A stretch of 46,191 bases of DNA. Origin: JALCLA01 sp965653565. GTDB taxonomy: Bacteria; Pseudomonadota; Gammaproteobacteria; Xanthomonadales; Xanthomonadaceae. A program made the translations under genes and the position numbers. This document shows, in pieces, positions 9,340 through 18,181 of the stretch (position 1 is the stretch's first letter; the number at the start of each line of letters is the position of its first letter). The notes under the pieces are model-generated. The model did no database searches. It was not told the DNA's origin and saw only the letters and a list, made by a program, of their open reading frames with translations. The stretch lies in NCBI GenBank assembly GCA_965653565.1, contig CBFHAI010000033.1, positions 1 to 46,191 on the forward strand, read 5' to 3'.

Positions 9340-12300
9340 TCAGCGCGCCGGCGTGGCCGGCGGCGCGTTGGTCGGACTGGTGCCGGCTTCCAGCGCGGGG
9401 CTGCCGGCCGGCGCGTTGCGCACCCACAGATCCATCTGCGGGAACGCGATCTCGATGCCCGCCTCGCGCAGCGCGACGATGATGCGCTGGTAGATCGCGT
9501 GGCGGACCTGATTGCGGTCCAGGATCTCGCCGACGAACACGCGCAGTTCGAAATCCAGCGTGCTGCTGCCGAGCGTGGTGAGGAAGCACGATGGCGGCGG
9601 CTGGCGCAGCACGCGCGGATCGCTTTCGGCGATTGAAAGCAGCAGGCGCCGCACCTGTTCCGGATCGCTGGCGTAGGCCACGCCGATCTTGAGCACGACG
9701 CGCGTCACGCTGTCGCTCAGCGTCCAGTTGACGAAACGTTCGGTGATGAAGGTCTTGTTCGGGACGACGACTTCCTTGTTGTCCCAATCGAGGATCGTGG
9801 TGGCGCGTGTGCGGATGCGGGTGACGGTGCCTTCCACTTCGCCGATGGTGATGATGTCGCCGACGCGGTAAGGCCGCTCGAACAGCACGATCAGGCCGGA
9901 CACGAAGTTCGCGAAGATTTCCTGCAGGCCGAAGCCCAGGCCCACGGTGAGCGCGGCGGCCATCCACTGCAGTTGTCCCCAGCGCACACCGAGCATGCCC
10001 AGGCCGACGATCACGCCGCCGAACACGATGACGTAACGGCTGATGCTGGTGATGGCGTAGCGGGTCGGCGCGTCGAGATGGATGCGCGAGAGCAGACCGA
10101 TTTCGACCAGGCCGGGCAGGTTGCGCGCGGCCACGACCGTCAACGCGAGCACCGCCATGCCGACCAGCAGCGCGCGCAGCGTCACCGTGTCGGTGTTGCC
10201 GGCGGCATCGGTCGCGTAGCTCCACAGTACGATTTCATCGAGCCGCGCCAGCGCCGGCAACACATCCGACCACACCCACAGCAAGGCGATCGCGACCAGC
10301 GCGATGGTGAGCGCGCGCAGCAGGCGGCGCGTTTGCGCGCTGACGCTGGCCAAGGTCACTTCCTCGGGTTCGACGTCGGGCATCGCATCGCCCGTTGCGG
10401 TGGAGCGTTCCACCGTGCCGGCGGCCGCCGCCGCCGCATCGGCTTCGCGTTTCTGTTCGAGCCGCTTGAGCGCGAGCCGGCGTTCGCCGAGCAGGAACCA
10501 GCGCGCGATCATCCCGTGCAGCACACCGACCACGACGATCGCGCCGACGCTCAGCCACATGCAGCGCAGCATCACGGCGGCCGTCAGCACATAGCCGTTG
10601 ATCGCGATCGCGGCGAGCACGGCGAGCAGGATCGGAATCGCCACGCGCAGGAACTGCCGCAGGCGTGCCGGTTCGAGGTTCACCGCGCCGCGCGTCGTCC
10701 ATACGCCGCCCGGAGCGAGCAGCCGCACCGATACCAGGCCGCTGATCAGGCAGAACAGCAGCAACAGGATGCGTCCGGCGGCATCGACCGCCGGTTCCTG
10801 GCCGCGGATGAAGGCGAGCGTCAGCGGGAAGTACAGCGGCAACAGGCCCAGGCCGATCCACGGCAAGGTGCCGCGGATCGCCGCGCGCCGGCTGCGCGTC
10901 CAGCGGAAATGCAGATGCCCGATGCCGCGTTCGCGACTGAGCCATTTCAGTCCCTGCCACAGCAGCGCGCCGCCGCCCAGGCCGAGCAGGGCGGTGCCGA
11001 GCGAATCGCTGAACTTGCCGGCTTGCCCTGCGTGCTGCAGCAGCCAGCCCATCGTCCACAGCAGCAGCGGCCACGGCAGCGCGGCCAGCAGCGTCAACAC
11101 CAGCGCGCGCGCGGTGTAGCGATACAGATCGGTGCGCACCTTGAGCAACGGCTGCGACAGCGTTTCGAGTTGCGCCGGCACGCGGCTGCGCAGCCACAGC
11201 AGCGCGATGAAAACGACGAAGGCCAGCGCGACCAGCGGCCAGCGTTCGAGCGAAGCTTCCACGGTGAGTCGCGCCGACGTGGCGTAGCGCGAGAACTTGA
11301 ACAGATCGGCCCAGCCTTCGTTCTGGCGGCGCAGCCAGTCGACGCTGACCGGTTCGTGGCTCGGGATCCACAGCAGCTGGCGATCGAGGATGCGCACCAG
11401 TTCGCGCGTGTGCTTGAGATCTTCCTGCAGCGCGCGTTCGAGCTGGCGCAGCGAATCGGCCAGATCGCGCTGCGCGGCGTCGAGACGCGGCAGCAATTCG
11501 GCGCGCGTGGCGAGCAACTGCGAGAAGCCTGCGCGCAGCCGTTCGATTTCCTCCGGGTCGGCACTTTCGATGTCGCTGAGCGCGCCTTCGATCGCGCGCT
11601 CGGGCGCATCGAGGGCGTTGCGCTGTTCGTCCAGATCGATCAGCCGCAGCTGCACGCCGGCCAGTTCGCGCCGCGTGCGATCGAGTTCGGCGGCGATTTC
11701 GTCGGGTTCCTGCAGGCGGCGGCGTTCGCTGAGCAGGATCAGGCCGACGGCATCGTCGTCGGCGCCGAGCTTCAGGCGCGTCTGCGTGTTGCGCAGCGAG
11801 TCGGCCACGCTCGAACTGCTACGTTGCGCGGCGCGCGCCTGCTCGGCCGCCTTGCGCACGCGCTCGGCGGTTTCGGCGAGTTCTTCGCCCAGTTCGACAT
11901 TGCGCTCGGCGGCCGACAGCAGCGAAGGATCGGCCTCGGCCATCGCATCGCGTTCGGCGGTGAGGCGTTCGGCGAGCGCGCCCAGTTCGACGTCGGTGAG
12001 TTCGTCGAGCATCGCTTCGAGCACGCCGATCTCGCGCTCATACAGCGACAGCCGGCGCTGCAGATGGCGTTGCCGCAGTTCGAGCAGGCGGCGGCGCTCG
12101 GGCAGCGTGACCTGTTCGGCGTCCAGATGGATCAGCCGCGCGGTGGCGAGGCGGCGGCGCGCTTCGTTGGCCAGCGTGCGGGCCTGATCCATCGGCGTGG
12201 CGGTGGCCGAATCGACCGGCGCCGTGCTGCGCAGCGTTTCGAGTTCCTGCCGCGTCTGCGCCAGCGCTTCGGTGATGGCGGGCGGCCGATCGGTGGCGGC

Positions 12301-12741
12301 GGCGAGCGCGGCGTTGACGCCGGCCAGTTCCATCGCGGCCTGTTCGGCCACGCCGCGCGCTTCGCTCAGCTGGCGCGCGAGGTCGTCGCGCGCGACATCG
12401 CTGGTCAGCTTGCTGCGCCACAGGCGGAATTCTTCCGCCGGGTCGCCGTCGAGTTCGCGTTCGAGGCGCGCGCTTTCGGCCAGCGCGCCCGGCGCGCCGT
12501 TGCGCCAGTCGGCGGCTTCGCGCAGCAGGGTGTCGGCGCTGGCGTCGTCGGCGCGCGCGGTTTCCAGCAGCGCCTCCACCGATTTGCGCGCCGCTTCGTC
12601 GAGCCCGGCGGCGCTGGCGAGCTCGGCCGCCGCGCGTTCCACCTTGGAGGCCACCGACGGCGGCACCGGCTCGGCCGGCGGCGCTTGGGCTCCGGCCAGG
12701 CAGGCCCACAACAACAGCAGGAACGGCGCGGATCGAATCAT
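9340..12741 (-). CDS. MscK/KefA-type large mechanosensitive channel
   Basis: A 1133-residue inner-membrane channel of the MscS superfamily that releases solutes under hypo-osmotic stress. A signal peptide (MIRSAPFLLLLWACLAGAQA) is followed by a long Ala/Glu/Arg-rich periplasmic coiled-coil region to about 475, then about ten hydrophobic segments, and finally the MscS core: VGLGFGLQEIFANF with the pore-lining Gly/Ala pattern, the beta-domain signature FERPYRVGD, then VVPNKTFITERFVNW. Size and layout match E. coli MscK (1120) and MscM. Whether gating needs K+ as in MscK cannot be seen, so I give no symbol. Confidence 0.9.
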   Translation of the reverse strand: MIRSAPFLLLLWACLAGAQAPPAEPVPPSVASKVERAAAELASAAGLDEAARKSVEALLETARADDASADTLLREAADWRNGAPGALAESARLERELDGDPAEEFRLWRSKLTSDVARDDLARQLSEARGVAEQAAMELAGVNAALAAATDRPPAITEALAQTRQELETLRSTAPVDSATATPMDQARTLANEARRRLATARLIHLDAEQVTLPERRRLLELRQRHLQRRLSLYEREIGVLEAMLDELTDVELGALAERLTAERDAMAEADPSLLSAAERNVELGEELAETAERVRKAAEQARAAQRSSSSVADSLRNTQTRLKLGADDDAVGLILLSERRRLQEPDEIAAELDRTRRELAGVQLRLIDLDEQRNALDAPERAIEGALSDIESADPEEIERLRAGFSQLLATRAELLPRLDAAQRDLADSLRQLERALQEDLKHTRELVRILDRQLLWIPSHEPVSVDWLRRQNEGWADLFKFSRYATSARLTVEASLERWPLVALAFVVFIALLWLRSRVPAQLETLSQPLLKVRTDLYRYTARALVLTLLAALPWPLLLWTMGWLLQHAGQAGKFSDSLGTALLGLGGGALLWQGLKWLSRERGIGHLHFRWTRSRRAAIRGTLPWIGLGLLPLYFPLTLAFIRGQEPAVDAAGRILLLLFCLISGLVSVRLLAPGGVWTTRGAVNLEPARLRQFLRVAIPILLAVLAAIAINGYVLTAAVMLRCMWLSVGAIVVVGVLHGMIARWFLLGERRLALKRLEQKREADAAAAAAGTVERSTATGDAMPDVEPEEVTLASVSAQTRRLLRALTIALVAIALLWVWSDVLPALARLDEIVLWSYATDAAGNTDTVTLRALLVGMAVLALTVVAARNLPGLVEIGLLSRIHLDAPTRYAITSISRYVIVFGGVIVGLGMLGVRWGQLQWMAAALTVGLGFGLQEIFANFVSGLIVLFERPYRVGDIITIGEVEGTVTRIRTRATTILDWDNKEVVVPNKTFITERFVNWTLSDSVTRVVLKIGVAYASDPEQVRRLLLSIAESDPRVLRQPPPSCFLTTLGSSTLDFELRVFVGEILDRNQVRHAIYQRIIVALREAGIEIAFPQMDLWVRNAPAGSPALEAGTSPTNAPPATPAR

Positions 12742-12797
12742 GCTCGACGTGGGCTCGCGGAAGGCTGGAGAAAGGCCGGATGCAAAGGATCGCAGAC

Positions 12798-12827
12798 TTG
12801 CAGCGACTGCGTCCGGGAGGGTATCAT
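12798..12827 (+). promoter_or_regulatory. Candidate sigma70 promoter for the L31 gene
   Basis: TTGCAG (12798-12803), an 18-bp spacer and TATCAT (12822-12827), 50 bp before the ATG. Both boxes are good partial matches. I see no palindrome resembling the known Zur operator around it. Confidence 0.5.
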
Positions 12828-12876
12828 GCCGCTCTTTTCCCGCCGGGCCTCACTTTCCCGGCCCTCAGGTGCGCTC

Positions 12877-13122
12877 ATGAAAGCCGATATCCATCCCAAA
12901 TATCAGAACGTGGTGTTCCAGGATCTGTCCTCGGAATTCTCGTTCCTCACCCGCTCGACCCTGTCCTCGAAAGAGAAGGTCAAATGGGAAGACGGCCAGG
13001 AATACCCGCTGATCAAGGTGGATATCTCCTCGCAGTCGCATCCGTTCTACACCGGCAAGCACAAGATCATGGATACCGGCGGCCGCGTCGACAAGTTCCG
13101 CCGCCGCTACGCGAAGTCGTAA
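12877..13122 (+). CDS. rpmE2: 50S ribosomal protein L31 type B
   Basis: An 81-residue ribosomal protein of the large subunit. The sequence MKADIHPKYQNVVFQDLSS and the terminal GRVDKFRRRYAKS are characteristic. It has no Cys at all, so it is the zinc-free (C-minus, type B) paralogue that in many bacteria replaces zinc-binding L31 under zinc limitation. The ATG at 12877 begins the family signature; the long open frame upstream in this phase is only the antisense of the channel gene. A strong terminator follows. Confidence 0.96.
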   Translation: MKADIHPKYQNVVFQDLSSEFSFLTRSTLSSKEKVKWEDGQEYPLIKVDISSQSHPFYTGKHKIMDTGGRVDKFRRRYAKS

Positions 13123-13194
13123 CCGCGTTCCCGTCCGATTGCGCGCTGCGCGATCGGATGACGGCAACGCGCAACAATTCGCTGCGATTCGACC

Positions 13195-13223
13195 AACGCC
13201 GCCTGCCTGTCAGGCGGCGTTTT
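13195..13223 (+). terminator. Rho-independent terminator of rpmE2
   Basis: Perfect 11-bp stem: 13195-13205 with 13211-13221, 5-nt loop, ending in TTTT. It ends the rpmE2 transcript 73 bp after the stop. A GATAAT box (13231-13236) just after it may serve the gltA promoter, but no good -35 box precedes it. Confidence 0.85.
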
Positions 13224-13369
13224 GCTGTGCGATAATTTTGTCAGGGATTCGCGGCGCAACTGCGGCGCCGACATCCGAATCATCCGCTTCCGGCGGGCCG
13301 CGCGATGCGTCGATGCGCGCATGCGGCGGTCTTCGCCCATTCCCCTTGCTGCCGCACCAGGAGCGCGCC

Positions 13370-14665
13370 GTGTCCGACAACAACAGCGTAGTGCTGACCG
13401 ATTCCGCCCAGAATAAAACTTCCACGCTGCCGCTGGTGCGGGGCGCGCTGGGTGCGCCGGCCGTCGATATCGGCAAGCTGTACAAGGACACCGGCTACTT
13501 CACCTTCGATCCGGGCTTCGTCTCCACCGCCAGTTGCAAGAGCGCGATCACCTACATCGATGGCGACGAGGGCGTGCTGCTGTATCGCGGCTACCCGATC
13601 GAGCAGCTCGCCAAGCATTCGAACTTCCTCGAAGTGGCCTATCTGCTGATCAACGGCGAGCTGCCGAGCGCGTCGCAGTTCGACGTGTTTTCGCATGAGG
13701 TGACGCATCACACGATGATGCACGAAGCCTTCAAGGGCTTCCTGTCGGGCTTCCGCCACGACGCCCATCCGATGGCGATGATGACCGGCATGATCGGCTC
13801 GCTCGCCGCGTTCTATCACGACACGCTCGACATGGAAGACCCCGAGCAGCGTCGCCTCGCCGCGATCCGCCTGATCGCGAAAGTGCCGACGATCGCCGCG
13901 GCCTGCTATCGCTATTCGATCGGCTGGCCGATCCGCTATCCGCGCAACAACCTGGAATACTGCAACCGCTTCCTGCACATGATGTTCGAGGTGCCGAGCG
14001 AGCCGCTGGAATTGCCGCCGGTGGCCGCGAAAGCGCTCGATCTGCTCTTCATCCTGCATGCCGATCACGAGCAGAACGCTTCGACCTCGACGGTGCGCCT
14101 GGTCGGTTCCACCGGCGCCAATCCGTATGCCTGCGTCGCTGCCGGCATCGCGGCGCTGTGGGGGCCGGCGCACGGCGGCGCGAACGAAGCCGTGCTGAAA
14201 ATGCTCGGCGAAATCGGCACCGCCGACCAGGTCGGCAAGGCGATCGACAAGGCCAAGGACAAGAATTCCGGCTTCCGCTTGATGGGTTTCGGCCATCGCG
14301 TCTACAAGAACTTCGACCCGCGCGCGACCATCATCCGCGAGATGACGCACAAGGTGCTCGGCGAACTGGGCGTGCAGGATCCGATGCTCGAGGTGGCGAT
14401 GAAGCTCGAGGAAGCCGCACTGAAGGACGACTACTTCGTGCAGCGCAAGCTGTATCCGAACGTCGATTTCTACTCGGGCATCATCTACAAGGCGCTGAAG
14501 ATCCCGACCGAGATGTTCACCGTGATGTTCGCCATCGCGCGCACCGCCGGCTGGGTGGCGCATTGGCTCGAACAGCAGACCGATCCGGACGCCAAGATCG
14601 GCCGCCCGCGGCAGATCTACACCGGCGCCACGCCGCGCGATTATTCGGATATCGCCAAGCGCTGA
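13370..14665 (+). CDS. gltA: Citrate synthase
   Basis: Condenses oxaloacetate and acetyl-CoA to citrate, first step of the TCA cycle. It has 431 residues, close to the hexameric type II enzyme of Gram-negative bacteria (E. coli 427), which is inhibited by NADH. Catalytic regions are visible: LHADHEQNASTSTVR (catalytic His), GFGHRVYKNFDPRA (His and Arg of the oxaloacetate site) and NVDFYSGIIY (catalytic Asp). The GTG at 13370 is preceded by AGGAG at 7-nt spacing, which fixes the start despite an open frame upstream. Confidence 0.97.
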   Translation: MSDNNSVVLTDSAQNKTSTLPLVRGALGAPAVDIGKLYKDTGYFTFDPGFVSTASCKSAITYIDGDEGVLLYRGYPIEQLAKHSNFLEVAYLLINGELPSASQFDVFSHEVTHHTMMHEAFKGFLSGFRHDAHPMAMMTGMIGSLAAFYHDTLDMEDPEQRRLAAIRLIAKVPTIAAACYRYSIGWPIRYPRNNLEYCNRFLHMMFEVPSEPLELPPVAAKALDLLFILHADHEQNASTSTVRLVGSTGANPYACVAAGIAALWGPAHGGANEAVLKMLGEIGTADQVGKAIDKAKDKNSGFRLMGFGHRVYKNFDPRATIIREMTHKVLGELGVQDPMLEVAMKLEEAALKDDYFVQRKLYPNVDFYSGIIYKALKIPTEMFTVMFAIARTAGWVAHWLEQQTDPDAKIGRPRQIYTGATPRDYSDIAKR

Positions 14666-14672
14666 TTGCCAA

Positions 14673-14699
14673 CATCACGCCGCATTGCGCGGCGTGATG
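14673..14699. terminator. Hairpin between convergent gltA and the 14736 gene
   Basis: Perfect 11-bp stem (14673-14683 with 14689-14699), loop of 5, starting 7 bp after the gltA stop. No T-tract on either strand, so it may be a weak bidirectional terminator. Confidence 0.6.
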
Positions 14700-14735
14700 A
14701 GGCCAGTGCTCTGAGCAGTGATCTCGAATGGCGAG

Positions 14736-15386
14736 CTAGCGCGGTTCGGCCTCGAACGCCGCGATCTCCTCCTTCGCGATCAACTCACGTAGCGCGCCGA
14801 GTGACGCGCGCCGCATCGGCCGCTCGTCGATGCGATCGAGCGGTGCCTGGCGCAAGGCATCGCGCGGCAGCGCGGTGAGATCGAACGCCACACCGTCGGC
14901 CGAGAACAGATACACCGGATACTCCTCGGTGCGCTGGCGATCCAGCCGCAGCTGGCGCTCGCGCTGTTCGTACGGGATGCCCTGTTCGGTGAGGAACAGC
15001 GCCACCGCATCGGGGTTGTCGTCGAACAGATGCAGGCTCACCGCGGTGTGTTCGTCGGCGGTGCCTTCGAGCACGGCGCCGACCAGGCGCGGTTCGAACT
15101 GTTCGAAGAACTTCATCGCGCGCAGCGCGGCGTCGCGCCGGATCTGCAGATGCTGGATCTGCGTTTCGCCCTTGAACAATCGCTGGTATTCGCGCAGCGC
15201 TTCTTCGACTTCGCTGTTGCGCGGCAGATCGCGTTCGTCGTGTTCGCCCAGCCGCGCGGCGGCTTTGAGCTTGGCCTGATGGAAGTCGCGGATGCCGCTT
15301 TCGGCCATCAGGCGCGCGGCCTCGATGGCCAGGCGCTGGCGGCGTTCGCGGGTGCGGGTCTTGGCGTGCTGCTCGGCATGTCGCAT
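14736..15386 (-). CDS. Conserved protein of unknown function, nucleotidyltransferase-like
   Basis: A 216-residue basic-then-acidic protein. I recognise it as a family widespread in gamma- and betaproteobacteria but with no function I can name. The N-terminus (MRHAEQHAKTRTRERRQRLA) is charged and helical, with LMAESGIRDFHQAKLKAAARLG next. The central stretch VLEGTADEHTAVSLHLFDDN resembles the Gly-Ser...Asp-x-Asp core of nucleotidyltransferase folds in degenerate form; this fold call is my inference. The end (LRQAPLDRIDERPMRRA) is also strongly patterned. The ATG at 15386 follows GGGGAAGAG. It lies 61 bp downstream of PBP1A on the same strand, so it may be cotranscribed. Confidence 0.75.
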   Translation of the reverse strand: MRHAEQHAKTRTRERRQRLAIEAARLMAESGIRDFHQAKLKAAARLGEHDERDLPRNSEVEEALREYQRLFKGETQIQHLQIRRDAALRAMKFFEQFEPRLVGAVLEGTADEHTAVSLHLFDDNPDAVALFLTEQGIPYEQRERQLRLDRQRTEEYPVYLFSADGVAFDLTALPRDALRQAPLDRIDERPMRRASLGALRELIAKEEIAAFEAEPR

Positions 15387-15447
15387 CGCTCTTCCCCTGC
15401 TGGTGCCGCATCGGCGGCGGTTCGCGCGGGCGCGGTGGCCCGCGTCG

Positions 15448-17922
15448 TCAGAAGATATCAAAAGCCTCCTGCTCGCTGGAATTCTGTCCGGAGGTCGCCA
15501 TGCGCGTTTCGAGGCGGGCAATATCTTCAACCTTGAACAATTCCGACATGGCGCCCGGCGTACCGGCCGGTACGAGCAATCCGCTCGACGGACTGATCAG
15601 CGCGGTGGCGATGCCGTTGGGCATGTCTTCCTCGGCTTCCGGCACGCCGTCGAGTGCGACGCGCATGAAATCGATCCACATCGGCAGCGCGGCTTTCGAG
15701 CCGAATTCGCCGGCACCGAGCGACGAGAAATCATCCATGCCGACCCACGCGGTGGTCGCAAGATTGCCGCCGAAGCCGGAGAACCACGCGTCGCGGTGAT
15801 CGTTGGTCGAGCCGGTCTTGCCGCCCAGGTCGTTGCGTTCGAGCACCATCGCGGCGCGGCCGGTGCCGCGCTTGACCACATCGCGCAGCAACGATTCGAT
15901 CAGGAAGGTGGTGCGTTCGTCGACCGCGCGCGGCGCCAGGAACAGATCTGACGGACCGTCTTCAAGGCCGGTGATGGCGCGATCCGAGCCGTCGCCGGCC
16001 GGGCTCAGATCGAACGCGTCGCCGCCGCCGCGCGCTTGTCCGGCTTCGCGCAGCAGGCGTTCGGGACAGACGCGGCAGGCGCGCAGCGGATGCTCCTTCA
16101 TCACCACGATGCCGTCGCGATCGACGATGCGATCGATGAAGTAGGGCTCGACCAGGAAACCGCCGTTGGTGAACACCGTGTAGCCGCGCGCCAGCGCCAT
16201 CGGCGGCACCGAACTGGTGCCCAGGCTGAGCGAGAGATTCTCCGGCAGGCTTTCGGGTGTGAAGCCGAAACCCTGGATGTAGCGCTTGGCGTAGCTCACG
16301 CCGATCGCATCGAGGATGCGTACCGACACCAGGTTGCGCGACGTCACCATCGCCTCGCGCAGCCGCATCGGGCCGGCGAAGGTTTCGTTGTCGTTCTGCG
16401 GGCGCCAGGTCTTGCCGCTGCCGCGATCGTGGAACACCACCGGCGCATCGAGCACGATCGAGGCCGGCGTGAAGCCGCGTTCGAAGGCCGCGGCATACAC
16501 GAACGGTTTGAAACTCGAGCCGGGCTGACGCAGCGCCTGCGTGGCGCGGTTGAATTTGTTGAGGCCGAAACTGAAACCGCCGGCCAGCGCGACCAGCGCG
16601 CCGTCTTCCGGCGAGAGCGACACCAGCGCGCCCTGCGCCTTGGGAATCTGCGCCAGTTCCCACTCGCCTTCCGGGCTGCGCGACAGGCGCACGATGTCGC
16701 CGCGCTTGAGCACATCGGTGACCGCGCGCGGTGCGGCGCCGCGGCGATTTTCGTTGACGTAGGGCGCGGCCCAGCGCAGGCCTTCGAGCGCCAGCACGGC
16801 GCTTTGCCCATCGGCCAGGAACACCGTCGCCGCCTCCTTGTCGACTTCGGTCACCAGGCCCGGCTGCAGGCCGGCGATCGCGCGGTAGTCGCGCAATTCC
16901 TGCTGCAGCATCTCGGGCGTTGCAGCGTCGTCGAGCGGCACGTTGGCTTCCGCCCCGCGCCAGCCGTGGCGGCGGTCGTAGTCGAGCAGAGCGTCGCGGA
17001 TGGCGAGCGTAGCGGCCTCCTGCGCCTTGCTGTCGAGCGTGGTGTAGACGCGGTAGCCGCCGGTGAAGGCCTCGGCGCCGTAGCGATCGACCGTGGCCTG
17101 ACGCACCATCTCGGCGACGTAGGGCGCTTCGAGTTCGATCGGCGGCTCGTGCGGATGCGCGCGCGCCGGCTCGGCCTGCGCGAGCTTGAGCTCATCGGCC
17201 GAGATGAAGCCGACTTCGTGCATGCGATCGAGCACGTAATTGCGCCGCAGCATGGCGCGATCGGGATTGGTGATCGGGTTGCCGCTGGACGGAAACTTCG
17301 GGATCGACGCCAGCATCGCGGCTTCCGCCAGCGACAGTTCGTCGAGCTGCTTGCCGAAGTAGAACTCGGCCGCGGCCACCACGCCGTAGGCGCGGTTGCC
17401 GAAGAAAATCTTGTTGAGGTAGAGCTCGAGGATCTCGTCCTTCGACAGCTCGCGCTCCATCTTGAGCGCCAGCAGCATCTCGGCGAACTTGCGGGTGAAG
17501 CTGTATTCGGTGCTCAGGAAAAAGGCGCGCGCCACCTGCTGGGTGATCGTGCTGCCGCCGGCGACGCGGTCGGCATCGGTGCTGGCCAGCAGCCAGATGG
17601 CGCGTGCCACGCCCCGCCAGTCGACGCCGGGATGCTCGTAGAAGCGAGCATCTTCGACGGCGATGAACGCATTTTTGACGCCGACCGGCACATCCTCGAT
17701 GTCCACCGGAGTGCGCCGGGTTTCGCCGAAAAGCGCAATCAGCTTGCCATCGGAGGCATGCACGCTGAGCGGCACCTGGAGACGCACGTCACGCAGGGCC
17801 TGCACCGAAGGCAGGCTGGGGGCGACCAGCCAGTACAACACCCCGAGCGTGCCGACACCCAGAACCGCGAGCAGGAGAAAGAGGTAAACGGACAGCCGCA
17901 GAAGGCGACGAAGGCGAGGCAT
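15448..17922 (-). CDS. mrcA: Penicillin-binding protein 1A (bifunctional class A PBP)
   Basis: Polymerises and cross-links peptidoglycan. The 824-residue protein has one N-terminal membrane anchor (about 10-33), a glycosyltransferase family 51 domain with EDARFYEHPGVD (catalytic Glu about 90), GGSTITQQVAR and ELYLNKIFFG, an OB-like insert, and a transpeptidase domain with SSFK (Ser about 470), SRN (about 527) and KTGS (about 700). All catalytic motifs are intact. It is divergent from pilM, as in Pseudomonas and Xanthomonas, where the pair is conserved. Confidence 0.96.
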   Translation of the reverse strand: MPRLRRLLRLSVYLFLLLAVLGVGTLGVLYWLVAPSLPSVQALRDVRLQVPLSVHASDGKLIALFGETRRTPVDIEDVPVGVKNAFIAVEDARFYEHPGVDWRGVARAIWLLASTDADRVAGGSTITQQVARAFFLSTEYSFTRKFAEMLLALKMERELSKDEILELYLNKIFFGNRAYGVVAAAEFYFGKQLDELSLAEAAMLASIPKFPSSGNPITNPDRAMLRRNYVLDRMHEVGFISADELKLAQAEPARAHPHEPPIELEAPYVAEMVRQATVDRYGAEAFTGGYRVYTTLDSKAQEAATLAIRDALLDYDRRHGWRGAEANVPLDDAATPEMLQQELRDYRAIAGLQPGLVTEVDKEAATVFLADGQSAVLALEGLRWAAPYVNENRRGAAPRAVTDVLKRGDIVRLSRSPEGEWELAQIPKAQGALVSLSPEDGALVALAGGFSFGLNKFNRATQALRQPGSSFKPFVYAAAFERGFTPASIVLDAPVVFHDRGSGKTWRPQNDNETFAGPMRLREAMVTSRNLVSVRILDAIGVSYAKRYIQGFGFTPESLPENLSLSLGTSSVPPMALARGYTVFTNGGFLVEPYFIDRIVDRDGIVVMKEHPLRACRVCPERLLREAGQARGGGDAFDLSPAGDGSDRAITGLEDGPSDLFLAPRAVDERTTFLIESLLRDVVKRGTGRAAMVLERNDLGGKTGSTNDHRDAWFSGFGGNLATTAWVGMDDFSSLGAGEFGSKAALPMWIDFMRVALDGVPEAEEDMPNGIATALISPSSGLLVPAGTPGAMSELFKVEDIARLETRMATSGQNSSEQEAFDIF

Positions 17923-17947
17923 TTCGGTTTAATTCTCGGGGGTTTGC

Positions 17948-17977
17948 AGAACGTCTTGAAGAGGAGTATAGAACGTC
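17948..17977 (-). promoter_or_regulatory. Direct repeats bracketing the mrcA -10 box
   Basis: The octamer AGAACGTC occurs at 17948-17955 and 17970-17977, exactly 22 bp apart, about two helical turns. On the minus strand a TATACT -10 box (17970-17965) lies between the copies, about 43 bp before the mrcA start. This is an operator-like arrangement; the regulator is unknown. Confidence 0.4.
17965..17970 (-). promoter_or_regulatory. Probable -10 box of mrcA
   Basis: TATACT on the minus strand, five of six matches to TATAAT, 42 bp before the ATG at 17922. The -35 position holds only TGTCGG, a poor match, which fits a regulated promoter. Confidence 0.45.
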
Positions 17978-18102
17978 CTCAGGGCCGCCGACAGGGAATC
18001 GGTGGCAGTCGCGCGGTAGTCGGGCGGTAATCGGATCGGGGTCGTTGGGGCGTCAATTTCGTGGTGCGGCGCACGTTTTTCTCGTGCGACCGCGATCGCC
18101 TG

Positions 18103-18130
18103 TTGCCAAAGTGTAAAAAATCGTTATCTA
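18103..18130 (+). promoter_or_regulatory. Candidate promoter of the pilMNOPQ operon
   Basis: TTGCCA (18103-18108), a 16-bp A-rich spacer, and TATCTA (18125-18130), about 52 bp before the pilM GTG. This is the most AT-rich spot of the PBP1A/pilM divergent gap. A small inverted repeat (18070-18075 with 18083-18088) lies just upstream. Confidence 0.4.
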
Positions 18131-18181
18131 ATGTAGAGGCGCAGGTTTTGCTCGTAAGAGCCCGTGGGAAGGGGAGAAACC

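Noticed and set aside
9973..13122. 1049-residue open frame on the plus strand
   Set aside because: It is the antisense of the channel gene; its sequence is an Arg/Gln/His/Ala-rich composition typical of GC-rich shadow frames. Only its last 81 codons are real (rpmE2).
16036..18030. 664-residue plus-strand frame and the 692-residue minus-strand frame at 5462-7540
   Set aside because: They are antisense to PBP1A and recG, both of which have complete catalytic motifs on the other strand.
18131..18181. Possible c-di-GMP (GEMM) riboswitch in the pilM leader
   Set aside because: Only about 50 nt, with a 4-bp GCTC-GTAA-GAGC hairpin; the conserved GEMM core is absent.
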